From Tannerella sp. (lineage in GTDB: Bacteria > Bacteroidota > Bacteroidia > Bacteroidales > Tannerellaceae), in assembly GCA_031261145.1 (NCBI GenBank), contig JAISJX010000046.1, forward strand, positions 1-14,257: a DNA stretch of 14,257 nucleotides, given 5' to 3'. The stretch's first letter is position 1; the number at the start of each line of letters is the position of its first letter. The notes beneath the pieces were generated by a model, which did not search any database, was not told the DNA's origin, and saw nothing but the letters and a program-made list of their open reading frames with translations. Position numbers and translations under genes: made by a program. Shown in pieces: positions 1 to 7,528 of the stretch.

Positions 1-80
1 GATTTTTTTACGTAAGAGGGCCGCGGCAAAGTCAGGCCCTTGACCTAAGTTTGGGAAAAGAATAGACCGTTAGGTATTGA

Positions 81-242
81 ATATCAATAGAACAACTTTG
101 TACCTCACCTGCATTTGTCCGCAGAACATTGCCGGTTAATGCCCATACGGGCAAAAAGGAACGCAATGACGTTGCGCAGGCAAGACAAAAATTGGCGAAA
201 GGAGTGTATGTCGTGAGGACGGAGATTGCTTCGTCCCTTTAA
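81..242 (+). pseudogene. Possible remnant of a type IX secretion C-terminal domain
   Basis: This 53-codon segment is open on the plus strand and ends in TAA at 240-242. Its last residues read KLAKGVYVVRTEIASSL. That resembles the final strand of the type IX secretion (Por) C-terminal sorting domain, where a GVYVVR-like motif close to the stop codon is typical. The frame is closed upstream by TGA at 78-80 and the preceding residues do not look like a normal domain. It would therefore be a fragment left by deletion or frameshift. The call rests on one short motif. Part of the same DNA (221-236) also resembles a dispersed intergenic repeat, so the resemblance may be chance. Confidence 0.2.
217..236. 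repeat. Small hairpin resembling a dispersed intergenic repeat
   Basis: GGACG at 217-221 pairs with CGTCC at 232-236 around a ten-base loop. The segment GGAGATTGCTTCGTCC (221-236), together with CGCAATGACG around 161-170, resembles the repeat at 13004-13029, whose reverse complement contains GATTGCTTCGCTACC and CGCAATGAC. This suggests two members of one dispersed family in the window. The match is short and judged by eye. Confidence 0.35.
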
Positions 243-271
243 ACGCAGATTAAATGAATTAAAATCTGCGT
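243..271. repeat. Inverted repeat ACGCAGATT / AATCTGCGT
   Basis: Perfect nine-base arms lie at 243-251 and 263-271, separated by eleven AT-rich bases. The hairpin is downstream of the TolC-like gene on the minus strand and could act as a transcript end. There is no clear T-run on either side, so a terminator role is only possible. The right arm merges into the ATCTGCG tandem repeat that follows. Confidence 0.5.
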
Positions 272-328
272 CCATCTGCGCCCAAAATCTGCGGAATCTG
301 CGCGAAAAATCTGCGGAATCTGCGCGAA
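262..328. repeat. 22-base tandem repeat built on ATCTGCG
   Basis: Two identical, adjacent 22-base units lie at 285-306 and 307-328. A diverged third unit sits at 262-284. Each unit contains the heptamer ATCTGCG twice. The array ends about ten bases before the stop codon of the TolC-like gene. It is non-coding in this context. The related string ACGCAGATTT recurs at 12901-12910, on the far side of the window. Confidence 0.8.
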
Positions 329-338
329 ATCCTTGAAT

Positions 339-1817
339 TTATTCCACCAACACGTTGTTACGGAAGTCGTAAAACGTTCTCCGCATCAGGTCGGCAAGGG
401 TCAATTGATAGCTGATGTAGGAACCGAGGTGTGAGATATAGGCCGTATTCAGACGGTTACGTTCCAGCGCGAGCGCCTGGCTGTCGATGTCGCCGTCGGA
501 GAAACGCTGGAGTGTAATCTCAAAACTTTTCTCGGCGACTGCCACGTTTTTCTCTAACAACTGCAACCGCTTCAGGTTGCTGTTCACACTGGCGGCCAAA
601 TTGCGGACGTCGGTTTCAATATTTCGTTCCACTTGCGCCTTTGTCAGCGTATATTGTTTCAACCGCGCTTCGGAGGCGCGCACCAGAGAGCGGTTTTCGC
701 CCCAATCCAGGATAGGGATCGTGATGGTAAGGCCGATTCCGTAGTTAAGAGGCCGATCCATAAAGTTCGAGTAGGAGTCGTTGATGGAATTAAGTATTCC
801 TGTCGATGGATTGGGCGTGGTAACTCCCACTTTTTCAAAATAGGCATTGATATTTCCGCGTATCATTCCGTTGGCTCTTTGCCGTTTGATGTCCAACTTC
901 TGCAGCTCGATTTGTATTTCCTGTTCACGGATTTCCAACCGGTGCTCCAGGGCCATCTGAACGGCTTTATCCGCATCGACAATGATTATTTTGTAATCCA
1001 GCGTACTGCTTAACGTAATCTGGTCGTCCAAAGCAATCCCCAGCAACTCTTTGAACGAATTGACGGACGAATTTTGGGCCAGAATGGCCATATCGTAATT
1101 ACTCTGTGCGTCCGCCAGATCGACTTCCATTTGCAAGGCGTCAACTTCGCGGATAAGTCCCGCTTCGTATTTGTTTTTGGAAATCTCGAAGGCTTCCGTT
1201 TGCCGGTCTAAATCCAATTGGGCGATTTCAGTTCTTTTCTGTAGCGAAAGTAAATTGTAATACGCATTACTTACTTCATATATCAGGTTCAGTTCTTCCC
1301 TTTTCAGCATTTTATTGGATTGTTCGTAAGCTAATTGGGCGCTTTTGAGCGTCGTCTTGATGGCGTTATACCCGTAGAAGGCGTCCAGCGGTTGCCGGAA
1401 ACCCAGACGGGTGTTGAGATTGGACGAGCGCGTACCGTTGTAATAATCCATATAACTGGATAACCCTGTCTGGATAAAGATATTACCATCGGTTGGCAAC
1501 GGCTGGTTGATGGTCAGTCCGCCCGAATAGGTCAGTTCCTTGACCGAGAAGAAAACGCCGGTACTGTCGGCTTTCTGGCGAACCGTTTCGGTGTAATCGG
1601 GCAGGGACATGGTCATGTTGATATGGGTCTTCAGGCGGCTGGTGGCCGATTTAAGGTTAAATTCGGCAATCCGTAGTTCCTGAATCAGGGTCAGCATCCG
1701 GTAGCTTTTCTCTTTGGCTATTTCGATGCTTTCTTCCAGCGTAAGGTCGTAATTTTCCGAACGCATCACAGGACTGCAAGTCATTAGTATCAAAACGGAT
1801 AAAAATATCTTTTTCAT
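339..1817 (-). CDS. TolC-like outer-membrane efflux channel (OEP family)
   Basis: This 492-residue protein is the outer-membrane channel of a tripartite exporter. A hydrophobic N-terminal signal ([15 protein letters not shown]) leads into '[15 protein letters not shown]', the usual opening of the TolC/OEP fold. Two long helical repeats follow, rich in A, Q, L, E and N. '[21 protein letters not shown]' and '[21 protein letters not shown]' mark the first repeat; '[19 protein letters not shown]' marks the equivalent turn of the second. Length is normal for the family. A Cys at residue 14 resembles a lipid-attachment site, but the preceding LMT does not fit the lipobox well. The start codon overlaps the stop of the upstream ATPase gene as ATGA (1814-1817), so this is the last gene of the six-gene export operon. 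The channel trimer would dock onto the adaptors encoded upstream. The substrate is unknown. Family assignment is firm. Confidence 0.92.
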   Translation of the reverse strand: MKKIFLSVLILMTCSPVMRSENYDLTLEESIEIAKEKSYRMLTLIQELRIAEFNLKSATSRLKTHINMTMSLPDYTETVRQKADSTGVFFSVKELTYSGGLTINQPLPTDGNIFIQTGLSSYMDYYNGTRSSNLNTRLGFRQPLDAFYGYNAIKTTLKSAQLAYEQSNKMLKREELNLIYEVSNAYYNLLSLQKRTEIAQLDLDRQTEAFEISKNKYEAGLIREVDALQMEVDLADAQSNYDMAILAQNSSVNSFKELLGIALDDQITLSSTLDYKIIIVDADKAVQMALEHRLEIREQEIQIELQKLDIKRQRANGMIRGNINAYFEKVGVTTPNPSTGILNSINDSYSNFMDRPLNYGIGLTITIPILDWGENRSLVRASEARLKQYTLTKAQVERNIETDVRNLAASVNSNLKRLQLLEKNVAVAEKSFEITLQRFSDGDIDSQALALERNRLNTAYISHLGSYISYQLTLADLMRRTFYDFRNNVLVE

Positions 1818-2527
1818 AACAATTCGTTTTTAGTAATAAGTATTCTATTCTGATTCGGCCGGTCGAAATGTATCCTGCCATCCTTTATAAAAATATTCCG
1901 TTCGGCATAATCGGCGATTCCCTGTTCGTGCGTAATCAGGATAATGGTATTCCCTTCCCTGTTCAATTCGTCGAACAAAGCCATGATGTCGTCGCCGGTT
2001 TTCGAGTCGAGGGCGCCGGTCGGTTCGTCGGCCAGGAGGATTCCGGGATTCGTGACCAACGCCCTTGCGATGGCCACCCGTTGCCGCTGCCCTCCGCTCA
2101 ATTCGCTGGGTTTATGGTCTATCCGGTTGGATAAACCCACCCGTTTCAAGGATTTCAACGCCCGTTCTTTCCGTTCGTGCGTGGGTGTACCCGAATAAAT
2201 CAGCGGCAATTCCACATTCTGGAGCGCGTTCAGGCGGGGCAGCAGGTTGAAATTCTGGAAAATGAATCCGATTTCCTTGTTCCGCATCGCCGACAAAGCG
2301 TCATCATCCAGGGTGCTTACATCCACTTGGTTGAATAAATATTGGCCGCTCGAAGGCGTATCCAGACAGCCGAGTATATTCATCAGCGTGGACTTGCCGG
2401 AACCCGAAGGCCCCATAATGGCGACATATTCGTTTTTATCTATCCGCAGGTTGATGTCCTGCAAGGCAGGAATCTCAATTTCCCCTATGGAATAGTTCTT
2501 TACCAAATCTTTTATTTCAATTAACAT
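1814..2527 (-). CDS. ABC transporter ATP-binding protein, MacB/LolD type
   Basis: This 237-residue cytoplasmic ATPase powers the adjacent permease. All nucleotide-binding motifs are present: Walker A GPSGSGKS (39-46), Q-loop FQNFNLLP (90-97), signature LSGGQ (143-147), Walker B ILLADEP (163-169) and the switch His in ITHEQ (H200). The sequence between Walker A and the Q-loop ([13 protein letters not shown]) is typical of the MacB/LolD/FtsE group of ABC ATPases. In E. coli MacB this domain is fused to the permease; here, as in LolCDE-like systems, it is a separate gene. It starts ten bases after the permease stop and its TGA overlaps the ATG of the TolC-like gene, implying translational coupling. 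It probably acts as a homodimer with two permease copies to drive export from the periplasm by the mechanotransmission mechanism known for MacB. Substrate not inferable. Confidence 0.95.
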   Translation of the reverse strand: MLIEIKDLVKNYSIGEIEIPALQDINLRIDKNEYVAIMGPSGSGKSTLMNILGCLDTPSSGQYLFNQVDVSTLDDDALSAMRNKEIGFIFQNFNLLPRLNALQNVELPLIYSGTPTHERKERALKSLKRVGLSNRIDHKPSELSGGQRQRVAIARALVTNPGILLADEPTGALDSKTGDDIMALFDELNREGNTIILITHEQGIADYAERNIFIKDGRIHFDRPNQNRILITKNELL

Positions 2528-2537
2528 GGCATTATTT

Positions 2538-3776
2538 TTATTCGTATCTGATTGAATCTACCGGTTTCAGATTGGCGGCGTTTTTGGCCGGGAGATAGCC
2601 GAAACTAATCCCGACGATCACCGAAAAAGCAAACGCGATAAAGATGGAATACGGACGTATGTACGTACTTACGTCCGTAAATAAACTCACTGTCAGCGAA
2701 AGGCTTACACCGAGAACGACGCCGATGATTCCGCCGGTGATACTGATAGCAACCGCTTCGGAAACAAACTGGCTCATGATGTCGGCTTTCCGTGCGCCGA
2801 TAGCCCGGCGGATACCTATCTCGCGGGTTCGTTCCATGACGGTGGCCAGCATGATATTCATAATCCCGATACCTCCTACTATCAGGGAAATAGCGGCAAT
2901 TGCACCCAATAAGAAGTTGTAAATCTGCCGTTCTTTTTCTTCCTGTTTGAGCAATTCGTAGGGGATGACGATGCTGTAATCCTCATTGTTGAAATGATGC
3001 CTTTTCAGCACTTCATGAATCAGTCCGGACGTCTCAATCAGGCGGTCTGAATGTTCTACCTGAATCGTGATTTGCTGTATTTCACTGGAAAGCGCGTTTT
3101 CGCGGCTGAAACGGCTCAGGAATGTGGATAAGGGCACATAGACATCCGTATTCAGGTCGCGTGCAGCCAGTTCGCCGACGGTTTCGGTGAAAAGCGTTTT
3201 CGATTCGAGCACGCCGATGACTTCCAACCACTGGTCTTCTATTTTCACCATCTTCCCGACCGGGTCTTCCTGCTGGTATAAGGTGGCGGCCACGCCGGCG
3301 CCCAGAACGCACACTTTCAGTCGTTGCGTATAATGGCCGTCATTGATGAACTCGCCGTTCTGCAACCGGTAGTTCATCATGGCCGGAAACTCCGGGGTGA
3401 TGCCGATAACCGTCGATTTGACGGATTTGTCGGCAAATTTAACATCAATATTTATCTCCGCCTGCGAAGCCATGCGTTGCACGCCGGGCACGATTTCTTG
3501 GATTACATTCGCATCCTTGATGGACAGGCCCTGTGAGAATTTCGCACGGACTTCTTCCAGTTCTTCGTCCGTCATTTTCTTTTCCCGGACAATAATATTG
3601 TTTACCCCCAAGTCCTGATATTTGGCGATGGCTTCGCGCTTCGCGCCTTCGCCAATCGAAAGCATGGCGATCACCGAGGCTACGCCGAAAATAATACCCA
3701 GCATGGTCAGGAATGAACGGAATTTATGATCGGTCAATCCATGGATTGCTAAACGGATGTTTTCTTCAACTTGCAT
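2538..3776 (-). CDS. MacB-type ABC transporter permease (FtsX superfamily)
   Basis: This 412-residue inner-membrane protein has the four-helix MacB topology. TM1 is near residues 21-42, a large periplasmic domain spans about 43-285 (MacB_PCD), and TM2 (286-312), TM3 (about 338-366) and TM4 (about 376-395) form the FtsX domain. The cytoplasmic loop after TM2 carries [14 protein letters not shown] (315-328), the conserved ATPase-coupling segment. The C-terminus [20 protein letters not shown] is the family hallmark. TM1 begins [20 protein letters not shown], again typical. No ATPase domain is fused; it is the next gene. The start follows the stop of the third adaptor by two bases. MacB-like pumps usually expel macrolides, peptides, siderophores or lipid-linked compounds from the periplasm through a TolC channel. 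Which applies here cannot be read from the sequence. Confidence 0.95.
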   Translation of the reverse strand: MQVEENIRLAIHGLTDHKFRSFLTMLGIIFGVASVIAMLSIGEGAKREAIAKYQDLGVNNIIVREKKMTDEELEEVRAKFSQGLSIKDANVIQEIVPGVQRMASQAEINIDVKFADKSVKSTVIGITPEFPAMMNYRLQNGEFINDGHYTQRLKVCVLGAGVAATLYQQEDPVGKMVKIEDQWLEVIGVLESKTLFTETVGELAARDLNTDVYVPLSTFLSRFSRENALSSEIQQITIQVEHSDRLIETSGLIHEVLKRHHFNNEDYSIVIPYELLKQEEKERQIYNFLLGAIAAISLIVGGIGIMNIMLATVMERTREIGIRRAIGARKADIMSQFVSEAVAISITGGIIGVVLGVSLSLTVSLFTDVSTYIRPYSIFIAFAFSVIVGISFGYLPAKNAANLKPVDSIRYE

Positions 3777-3778
3777 AA

Positions 3779-4801
3779 TCAGTCATTTATATATTCGCAA
3801 CTTACCGTCATGCCGGGTTTTAAACGGGAGTCGGATTTCAGCATCCTGACTTCCACATCAAAAACTTTCTGGCGCGATTTCTTATTATTATCTCTCAAAT
3901 GGCACAATTTACCGATATAACTTATTTCCCCGTCAAAAACCACCTCCGGCAACGCATCCAACCGAACGGATGTTTTCTGTCCGTTTCGTATCTTCAGGAA
4001 ATCGTTTTCGTTGATAAAAGTATTGACTTTCATCCAGGTAAGTTCGGGAACATTCGCCATGTTATTACCCGTATAAATATCATCGCCCACCTTAATCAGG
4101 TTACCCGTCCGCCAGTTCTTACCGATTTGGAATACGCCGGCTATGGGCGAACGTAACGTAAGTTTCGGCAAAATGTTGTAGGCGTTTTCTATTTCACTTT
4201 GAACCTGCCGGACACGTATCTCCTGTATTTTCAGGTCGTTGAAATTAATCGTTTTAGTCAGTTCCAGCCTCCGTTCTTCTTTGGCGAGCGTGATTTTAGC
4301 CTGTTCAAACTCCAACTCTTTGATTTTGCGCAGGCGTTCGGTTTCAAAACGGGACGATTCCAGTTCTATCTTTTTCTGATTGAACGTCGCCATTTCATTT
4401 TTGATGTTGGTTGTCAATTCATTAATCCGGTTATCCTGATCGACGCGAAGTTTTTCCAGATTGGCTAATTCGGTCTCCAGACTACTCTCGCGGTCAATGA
4501 TGAAGCGTTTGATTTCCGTCGGGTCAAGTTGGATAATCGAATCGCCTGCCGCTACAATGGAGCCGTGTTCCAAAATCCCTATGACCCGCATTTGATACCA
4601 GTACTGCCCGTAGCGGGCCAATACGAACGAACGGTTATTGACGGCCATCAATTCGCCGGTTTCCACGATGTTTCTTCCGTCCGCCACCTCTTTTTCACTT
4701 TCTCCGGCGGGATGGCTACAGGTCACGGCTGTCCACCCGGCAAAGAGAAGCAGGACGGTTTTGAAGAGTGATGCGCGGCGGGTTACAAGTAACTGTTTCA
4801 T
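3779..4801 (-). CDS. Third HlyD/MacA-like periplasmic adaptor, lacking the membrane-proximal domain
   Basis: Adaptor (membrane fusion) protein of the exporter, 340 residues from the ATG at 4801. The frame is open further upstream to an ATG at 4849, but that would overlap the preceding gene by 44 bases. The chosen start gives MKQLLVTRRASLFKTVLLLF, a proper signal sequence, four bases after the upstream stop. C28 in AVTC-S may be lipidated, although T at -1 is not ideal. A lipoyl half (about 70-95) is followed by a long Lys/Glu-rich coiled-coil hairpin (about 100-207), the second lipoyl half (LTLRSPIAGVFQIGKNW, 214-230) and a beta-barrel domain (about 255-338). The protein stops at GMTVSCEYIND, exactly where its two paralogues upstream continue into a membrane-proximal domain. 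That missing domain and the different N-terminal linker suggest a specialised role rather than redundancy. Domain limits are by eye. Confidence 0.85.
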   Translation of the reverse strand: MKQLLVTRRASLFKTVLLLFAGWTAVTCSHPAGESEKEVADGRNIVETGELMAVNNRSFVLARYGQYWYQMRVIGILEHGSIVAAGDSIIQLDPTEIKRFIIDRESSLETELANLEKLRVDQDNRINELTTNIKNEMATFNQKKIELESSRFETERLRKIKELEFEQAKITLAKEERRLELTKTINFNDLKIQEIRVRQVQSEIENAYNILPKLTLRSPIAGVFQIGKNWRTGNLIKVGDDIYTGNNMANVPELTWMKVNTFINENDFLKIRNGQKTSVRLDALPEVVFDGEISYIGKLCHLRDNNKKSRQKVFDVEVRMLKSDSRLKPGMTVSCEYIND

Positions 4802-4805
4802 GGCA

Positions 4806-6035
4806 TTACTCTTTAGGGGAGGTTTCTTTACCGTTTTTTTCATTCGCAAACGGATCCACTAAAGCGACTTTGTCTTTTTCATCCAACCCGGAAGTGACAA
4901 TCATAAAGTCGGAATTGGCAGAGCCTCGTTCTATCTCGGTTTTATCGAATCCGCGCGATGTTTTCTTATACACGAAAAACTTATCGCCTTCCTGATGAAC
5001 GGCATCCAAAGGGACGTACACCACATCGTCGATCCGGTCGATAATAATCCGGCAGCTCACGGTCAGGCCGGGAAGCAGATTCGGATTGGTTTCGTTGATC
5101 ACGATTTCGACCGGAAAGACTTTCAGTTTGGATGAACCTTCTTTATTTACAGCCAGATTGGCCACGGCGCTCACTGTCCCTGAAAAAATACTGTCGGAAA
5201 AAGCATCCGGCTTGATTTCCACGTTCAGCCCTTTGCTAATTTTGGCAATATCCACTTCATTGATTTTCACGATGGCTTTCAGGGCGGTTAAATCGGGCAG
5301 TTGGATAATCGGAAACCCTGACCAGCACTGGTCGCCGACCTGAAATTTATTGCCGCTGCTCCAACTCCGCGCGATGATGGCGATTCCGGGGGAAGGGGTT
5401 GCCACAAACATCTTTTGCAGGGTTTCATTGGCTTCATTCAGGCGTGACCGGTCTTGTTCGATGGTCAGGTTTTTCTGTTTGATTTCTTCTTTTTGAATCT
5501 TGATACGGTTCTCCATCTGCTCTTTCGCTTTATCTAAGGCGATACCGGCTTTATCCAGATTCAACTGTATTTCCTTTTTCTTTACTTCCGACTCATAGAT
5601 CGCCGACTCGAAACGTATCCTGGAAATTTCCTGCGACCGGCGGGTCACTTCGTAATCTGCATTCAGTTCTTCCAGGTCGGATTGATGTTGGGCCATCAAT
5701 TTTTCCAATTCCGCATGGCTGATTTCCATGCGGCTTTCGGCCTCGACAATGCCTTTCTGTACTTCCGAAGGGTCGAACACAATCAGCGTGTCACCGGCAT
5801 TCACTTCCTGCCCGTCTTTCACCAATTGTGTGATTTTCAGGTTTCCGTAACGCCATGAAATGGTAGGTGACGAGATACTGATTGAATTAATCGCCTCAAT
5901 TTCACCTTCTTCATACAGGTCAATAAAGAAAGTGCCCCGCACCACTGTTGCGAGGGGGATTTGCCCGGTGTCTTTTTTGCTGCACGCGCTGAAAATCAGG
6001 AGCAGCATGAATAAATGAATTACGTTTCTCTTCAT
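4806..6035 (-). CDS. Second HlyD/MacA-like periplasmic adaptor lipoprotein
   Basis: This 409-residue adaptor protein bridges the inner-membrane pump and the TolC-like channel. The signal peptide MKRNVIHLFMLLLIFSAC ends in a good lipobox, with C18 as the predicted lipidated residue. The domains in order are a first lipoyl/beta strand region (about 50-90, with DGQEVNAGDTLIVFDPSEV), a long coiled-coil hairpin (about 92-208, rich in E, K, Q and R), the second lipoyl half (about 209-240), a beta-barrel (about 250-335, ending LLPGLTVSCRIII) and a membrane-proximal domain (about 336-395, VVYVPLDAVHQEG...). This is the complete MacA/RND-adaptor architecture. The gene begins three bases after the previous adaptor's stop and ends four bases before the next adaptor's start. 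It is clearly homologous to both neighbours but diverged in sequence, so the trio is not a recent duplication. Confidence 0.92.
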   Translation of the reverse strand: MKRNVIHLFMLLLIFSACSKKDTGQIPLATVVRGTFFIDLYEEGEIEAINSISISSPTISWRYGNLKITQLVKDGQEVNAGDTLIVFDPSEVQKGIVEAESRMEISHAELEKLMAQHQSDLEELNADYEVTRRSQEISRIRFESAIYESEVKKKEIQLNLDKAGIALDKAKEQMENRIKIQKEEIKQKNLTIEQDRSRLNEANETLQKMFVATPSPGIAIIARSWSSGNKFQVGDQCWSGFPIIQLPDLTALKAIVKINEVDIAKISKGLNVEIKPDAFSDSIFSGTVSAVANLAVNKEGSSKLKVFPVEIVINETNPNLLPGLTVSCRIIIDRIDDVVYVPLDAVHQEGDKFFVYKKTSRGFDKTEIERGSANSDFMIVTSGLDEKDKVALVDPFANEKNGKETSPKE

Positions 6036-6038
6036 AGT

Positions 6039-7388
6039 TTATTGTTTGTTGAGAATTATCGATTCCGTGTGTTCAATGGTCGTTTTAACCGGTTCCGCCG
6101 ACCCGTTTGTTTCCGCCTTCCCGTTCGTTTGTTCCGGCTTTATGCGGACTGAATCGGGCGGCAGGAATTGTTTCTTCCGTATAGCCGACGCCGGAGGTCT
6201 TACTAACGAAATCACTTCATCGCCCTGCAGTCCGGCCGTAATAATGGCTTCTTTAGGGGATGTGATTCCGGTCGTTACCTGATACATATCAAAATGTTTT
6301 CCCTGTTTCACGTAAACTACTTTCAACGAATCTTCTTCAAAAATAGCTATTTGAGGAATGAGAAGGGTGTCTTTTATCTGTTTCAGGAAGATGCGGCAAT
6401 TGGCCGTAAAACCCGGTTCGGGCATTTCCAGCGTACTGTCAATGGATGCCTCAATATCAAAAAACTTCACTTTCGAACCTTCTTTATATTGCCGGCCTAC
6501 GGGCGATTTCATTTCTATCTTTCCCCAAGCCAGATTGTCGGGCATGGCATCGAACGAAAAAAGAACCGAGTCCTTTATATTAATGTATTTGTAATCGGTT
6601 TCGGGAGCTTGTATTTTGACTTTCATGGCTGTAAACTCCGGCAGATTGACTAACGGCATCAGGTGCCAGACCGGATCGCCCACCTGAAGTTTTTGCCTCG
6701 TCATGGGAGAAGTCGCCCGTATGGCCAAACCATCTTTGGGCGCTTTCACGGTCAGGGCGTCTAATTTCTCCTTCGCCGTTTGGAGACGGTTGGCTAATTG
6801 TCGCACCTGCAACTCCTTCGCCCGTATTTCCGACTGTTGGATAATGTCGAGCGCTTGCAGTTTCTTTTCATAACGATTTTTTTGAATGGACACTTGCGCC
6901 AGTTCCAACTCTTTTATTTTCACTTGATTCGGCGTGGCGTATTGCAGTTGAAGGGAATCTAACCGTGCAATCTGCGTCTCGGCCTCATTATTTTTCACCT
7001 GGGCGTCCAACAAGGCGAATTCCATATCCAGATTGGCGCGGGTCATGTTCAAATCGACTTCTGCATTTTCCAAGGCAGTCACCCACGAATCATACGATGT
7101 CTGGAGTTCGGCCACTTCTACAATGGCAACCAGATCGCCTTCCTTAACGTACGTTCCGTCTTCAACCAGAAATCCAATAACTCCCTCAACATAAGGCGGA
7201 CAAGTAGCCGTAGTCGATCGAACCGGCTCTACATACCCATCAATGTACAATACATTTTCAAAATCGCCGCGTGTCACTGTGTAAGTGGACACGTTACCCG
7301 AATCCGGTGAAGTACAGGAAACTAAAACGGTTAAGAAGCCAAGTTTGAATATTTCAGATTTCAATTCAAAAAAAGTTATTGCATTCAA
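6039..7388 (-). CDS. First HlyD/MacA-like periplasmic adaptor lipoprotein, first gene of the export operon
   Basis: Adaptor protein, 449 residues from the ATG at 7388. The hydrophobic segment FKLGFLTVLVSC is a good lipoprotein signal, with C25 lipidated. An in-frame TTG at 7364 would give the more typical MKSEIFKLGFLTVLVSC and would lie about 30 bases beyond the promoter element at 7397-7404, so it may be the real start. First lipoyl half about 62-92 (VEDGTYVKEGDLVAIVEVAEL), coiled-coil hairpin about 95-207, second lipoyl half about 208-243, beta-barrel about 250-335 (ending PEPGFTANCRIFL), membrane-proximal domain about 340-396. A tail of about 50 residues, rich in P, K, E and T and absent from the two paralogues, follows. 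It is the first of three tandem adaptors serving the single ABC pump downstream. The family call is strong; the start is uncertain by eight codons. Confidence 0.92.
   Translation of the reverse strand: MNAITFFELKSEIFKLGFLTVLVSCTSPDSGNVSTYTVTRGDFENVLYIDGYVEPVRSTTATCPPYVEGVIGFLVEDGTYVKEGDLVAIVEVAELQTSYDSWVTALENAEVDLNMTRANLDMEFALLDAQVKNNEAETQIARLDSLQLQYATPNQVKIKELELAQVSIQKNRYEKKLQALDIIQQSEIRAKELQVRQLANRLQTAKEKLDALTVKAPKDGLAIRATSPMTRQKLQVGDPVWHLMPLVNLPEFTAMKVKIQAPETDYKYINIKDSVLFSFDAMPDNLAWGKIEMKSPVGRQYKEGSKVKFFDIEASIDSTLEMPEPGFTANCRIFLKQIKDTLLIPQIAIFEEDSLKVVYVKQGKHFDMYQVTTGITSPKEAIITAGLQGDEVISLVRPPASAIRKKQFLPPDSVRIKPEQTNGKAETNGSAEPVKTTIEHTESIILNKQ
7364..7366 (-). promoter_or_regulatory. Alternative TTG start codon for the first adaptor
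   Basis: The annotated ATG (7386-7388) lies only about eight bases from the end of the -7 element at 7397-7404, so a transcript from that promoter would be nearly leaderless. Starting at this in-frame TTG leaves a leader of roughly 25-30 bases. It also yields a shorter signal peptide with a Lys just after the start, the usual lipoprotein pattern. This is inference from spacing and signal shape only. Confidence 0.35.
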
Positions 7389-7396
7389 AAAACGTA

Positions 7397-7404
7397 CAAA
7401 TATA
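7397..7404 (-). promoter_or_regulatory. Promoter -7 element of the export operon
   Basis: The minus strand reads TATATTTG, a perfect match to the Bacteroidota -7 consensus TAnnTTTG. No TTTG occurs at the expected -33 position (about 7424-7428 reads CCCG/CCGT on the minus strand). The promoter may therefore be weak or need an activator. It lies just upstream of the first adaptor gene and is the only consensus-like -7 element I saw in the gap after rsmE. Confidence 0.55.
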
Positions 7405-7430
7405 ATTCAAAACAGTTACAATAACGGGCA

Positions 7431-7463
7431 TTATACACTCTTTATTGCCGATTAGTGTAATAA
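7431..7463. promoter_or_regulatory. Imperfect inverted repeat, candidate operator
   Basis: TTATACACT (7431-7439) and AGTGTAATAA (7454-7463) are inverted copies, apart from one extra base in the right arm. They are separated by 14 bases. The site lies just upstream of where the -33 box of the export operon should be, a usual place for an activator. It could instead be a weak transcript end for the rsmE unit. No regulator is identified. Confidence 0.35.
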
Positions 7464-7482
7464 AAAAGATTAACTCCACCTT

Positions 7483-7514
7483 TTGAATCGTTGAATGATT
7501 GAATCGTTGAATCC
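7483..7514. repeat. Four tandem octamers of consensus TTGAATCG
   Basis: Four adjacent eight-base units begin at 7483, 7491, 7499 and 7507. Units one and three are exactly TTGAATCG; two and four differ in their last one or two bases (TTGAATGA, TTGAATCC). The array lies 14 bases downstream of the rsmE stop codon, between rsmE and the export-operon promoter. It is non-coding. Its function is unknown; copy number could vary by slippage. Confidence 0.75.
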
Positions 7515-7528
7515 TCTCTTTTCCCGTT

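Larger units (their letters stand above)
1..338. other. Intergenic stretch with no intact gene
   Basis: No intact gene is visible between the left edge and the stop codon of the TolC-like gene. In the plus direction, frame 3 is open from the edge to a TAG at 63-65 (about 20 codons). Another frame is open from 81 to a TAA at 240-242. Either could be the tail of a decayed or truncated gene, but neither is long enough to identify. GGGCC (18-22) and GGCCC (35-39) can pair, but no T-run follows them. The right half is taken up by the repeats listed separately. Confidence 0.5.

Noticed and set aside
18..39. GGGCC/GGCCC hairpin as a terminator
   Set aside because: Neither strand has a T-run after the stem.
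4802..4849. 16-residue N-terminal extension of the third adaptor
   Set aside because: It would overlap the previous adaptor gene by 44 bases and put charged residues (MRMKKTVKKPP) before a complete signal peptide; the ATG at 4801 is better.
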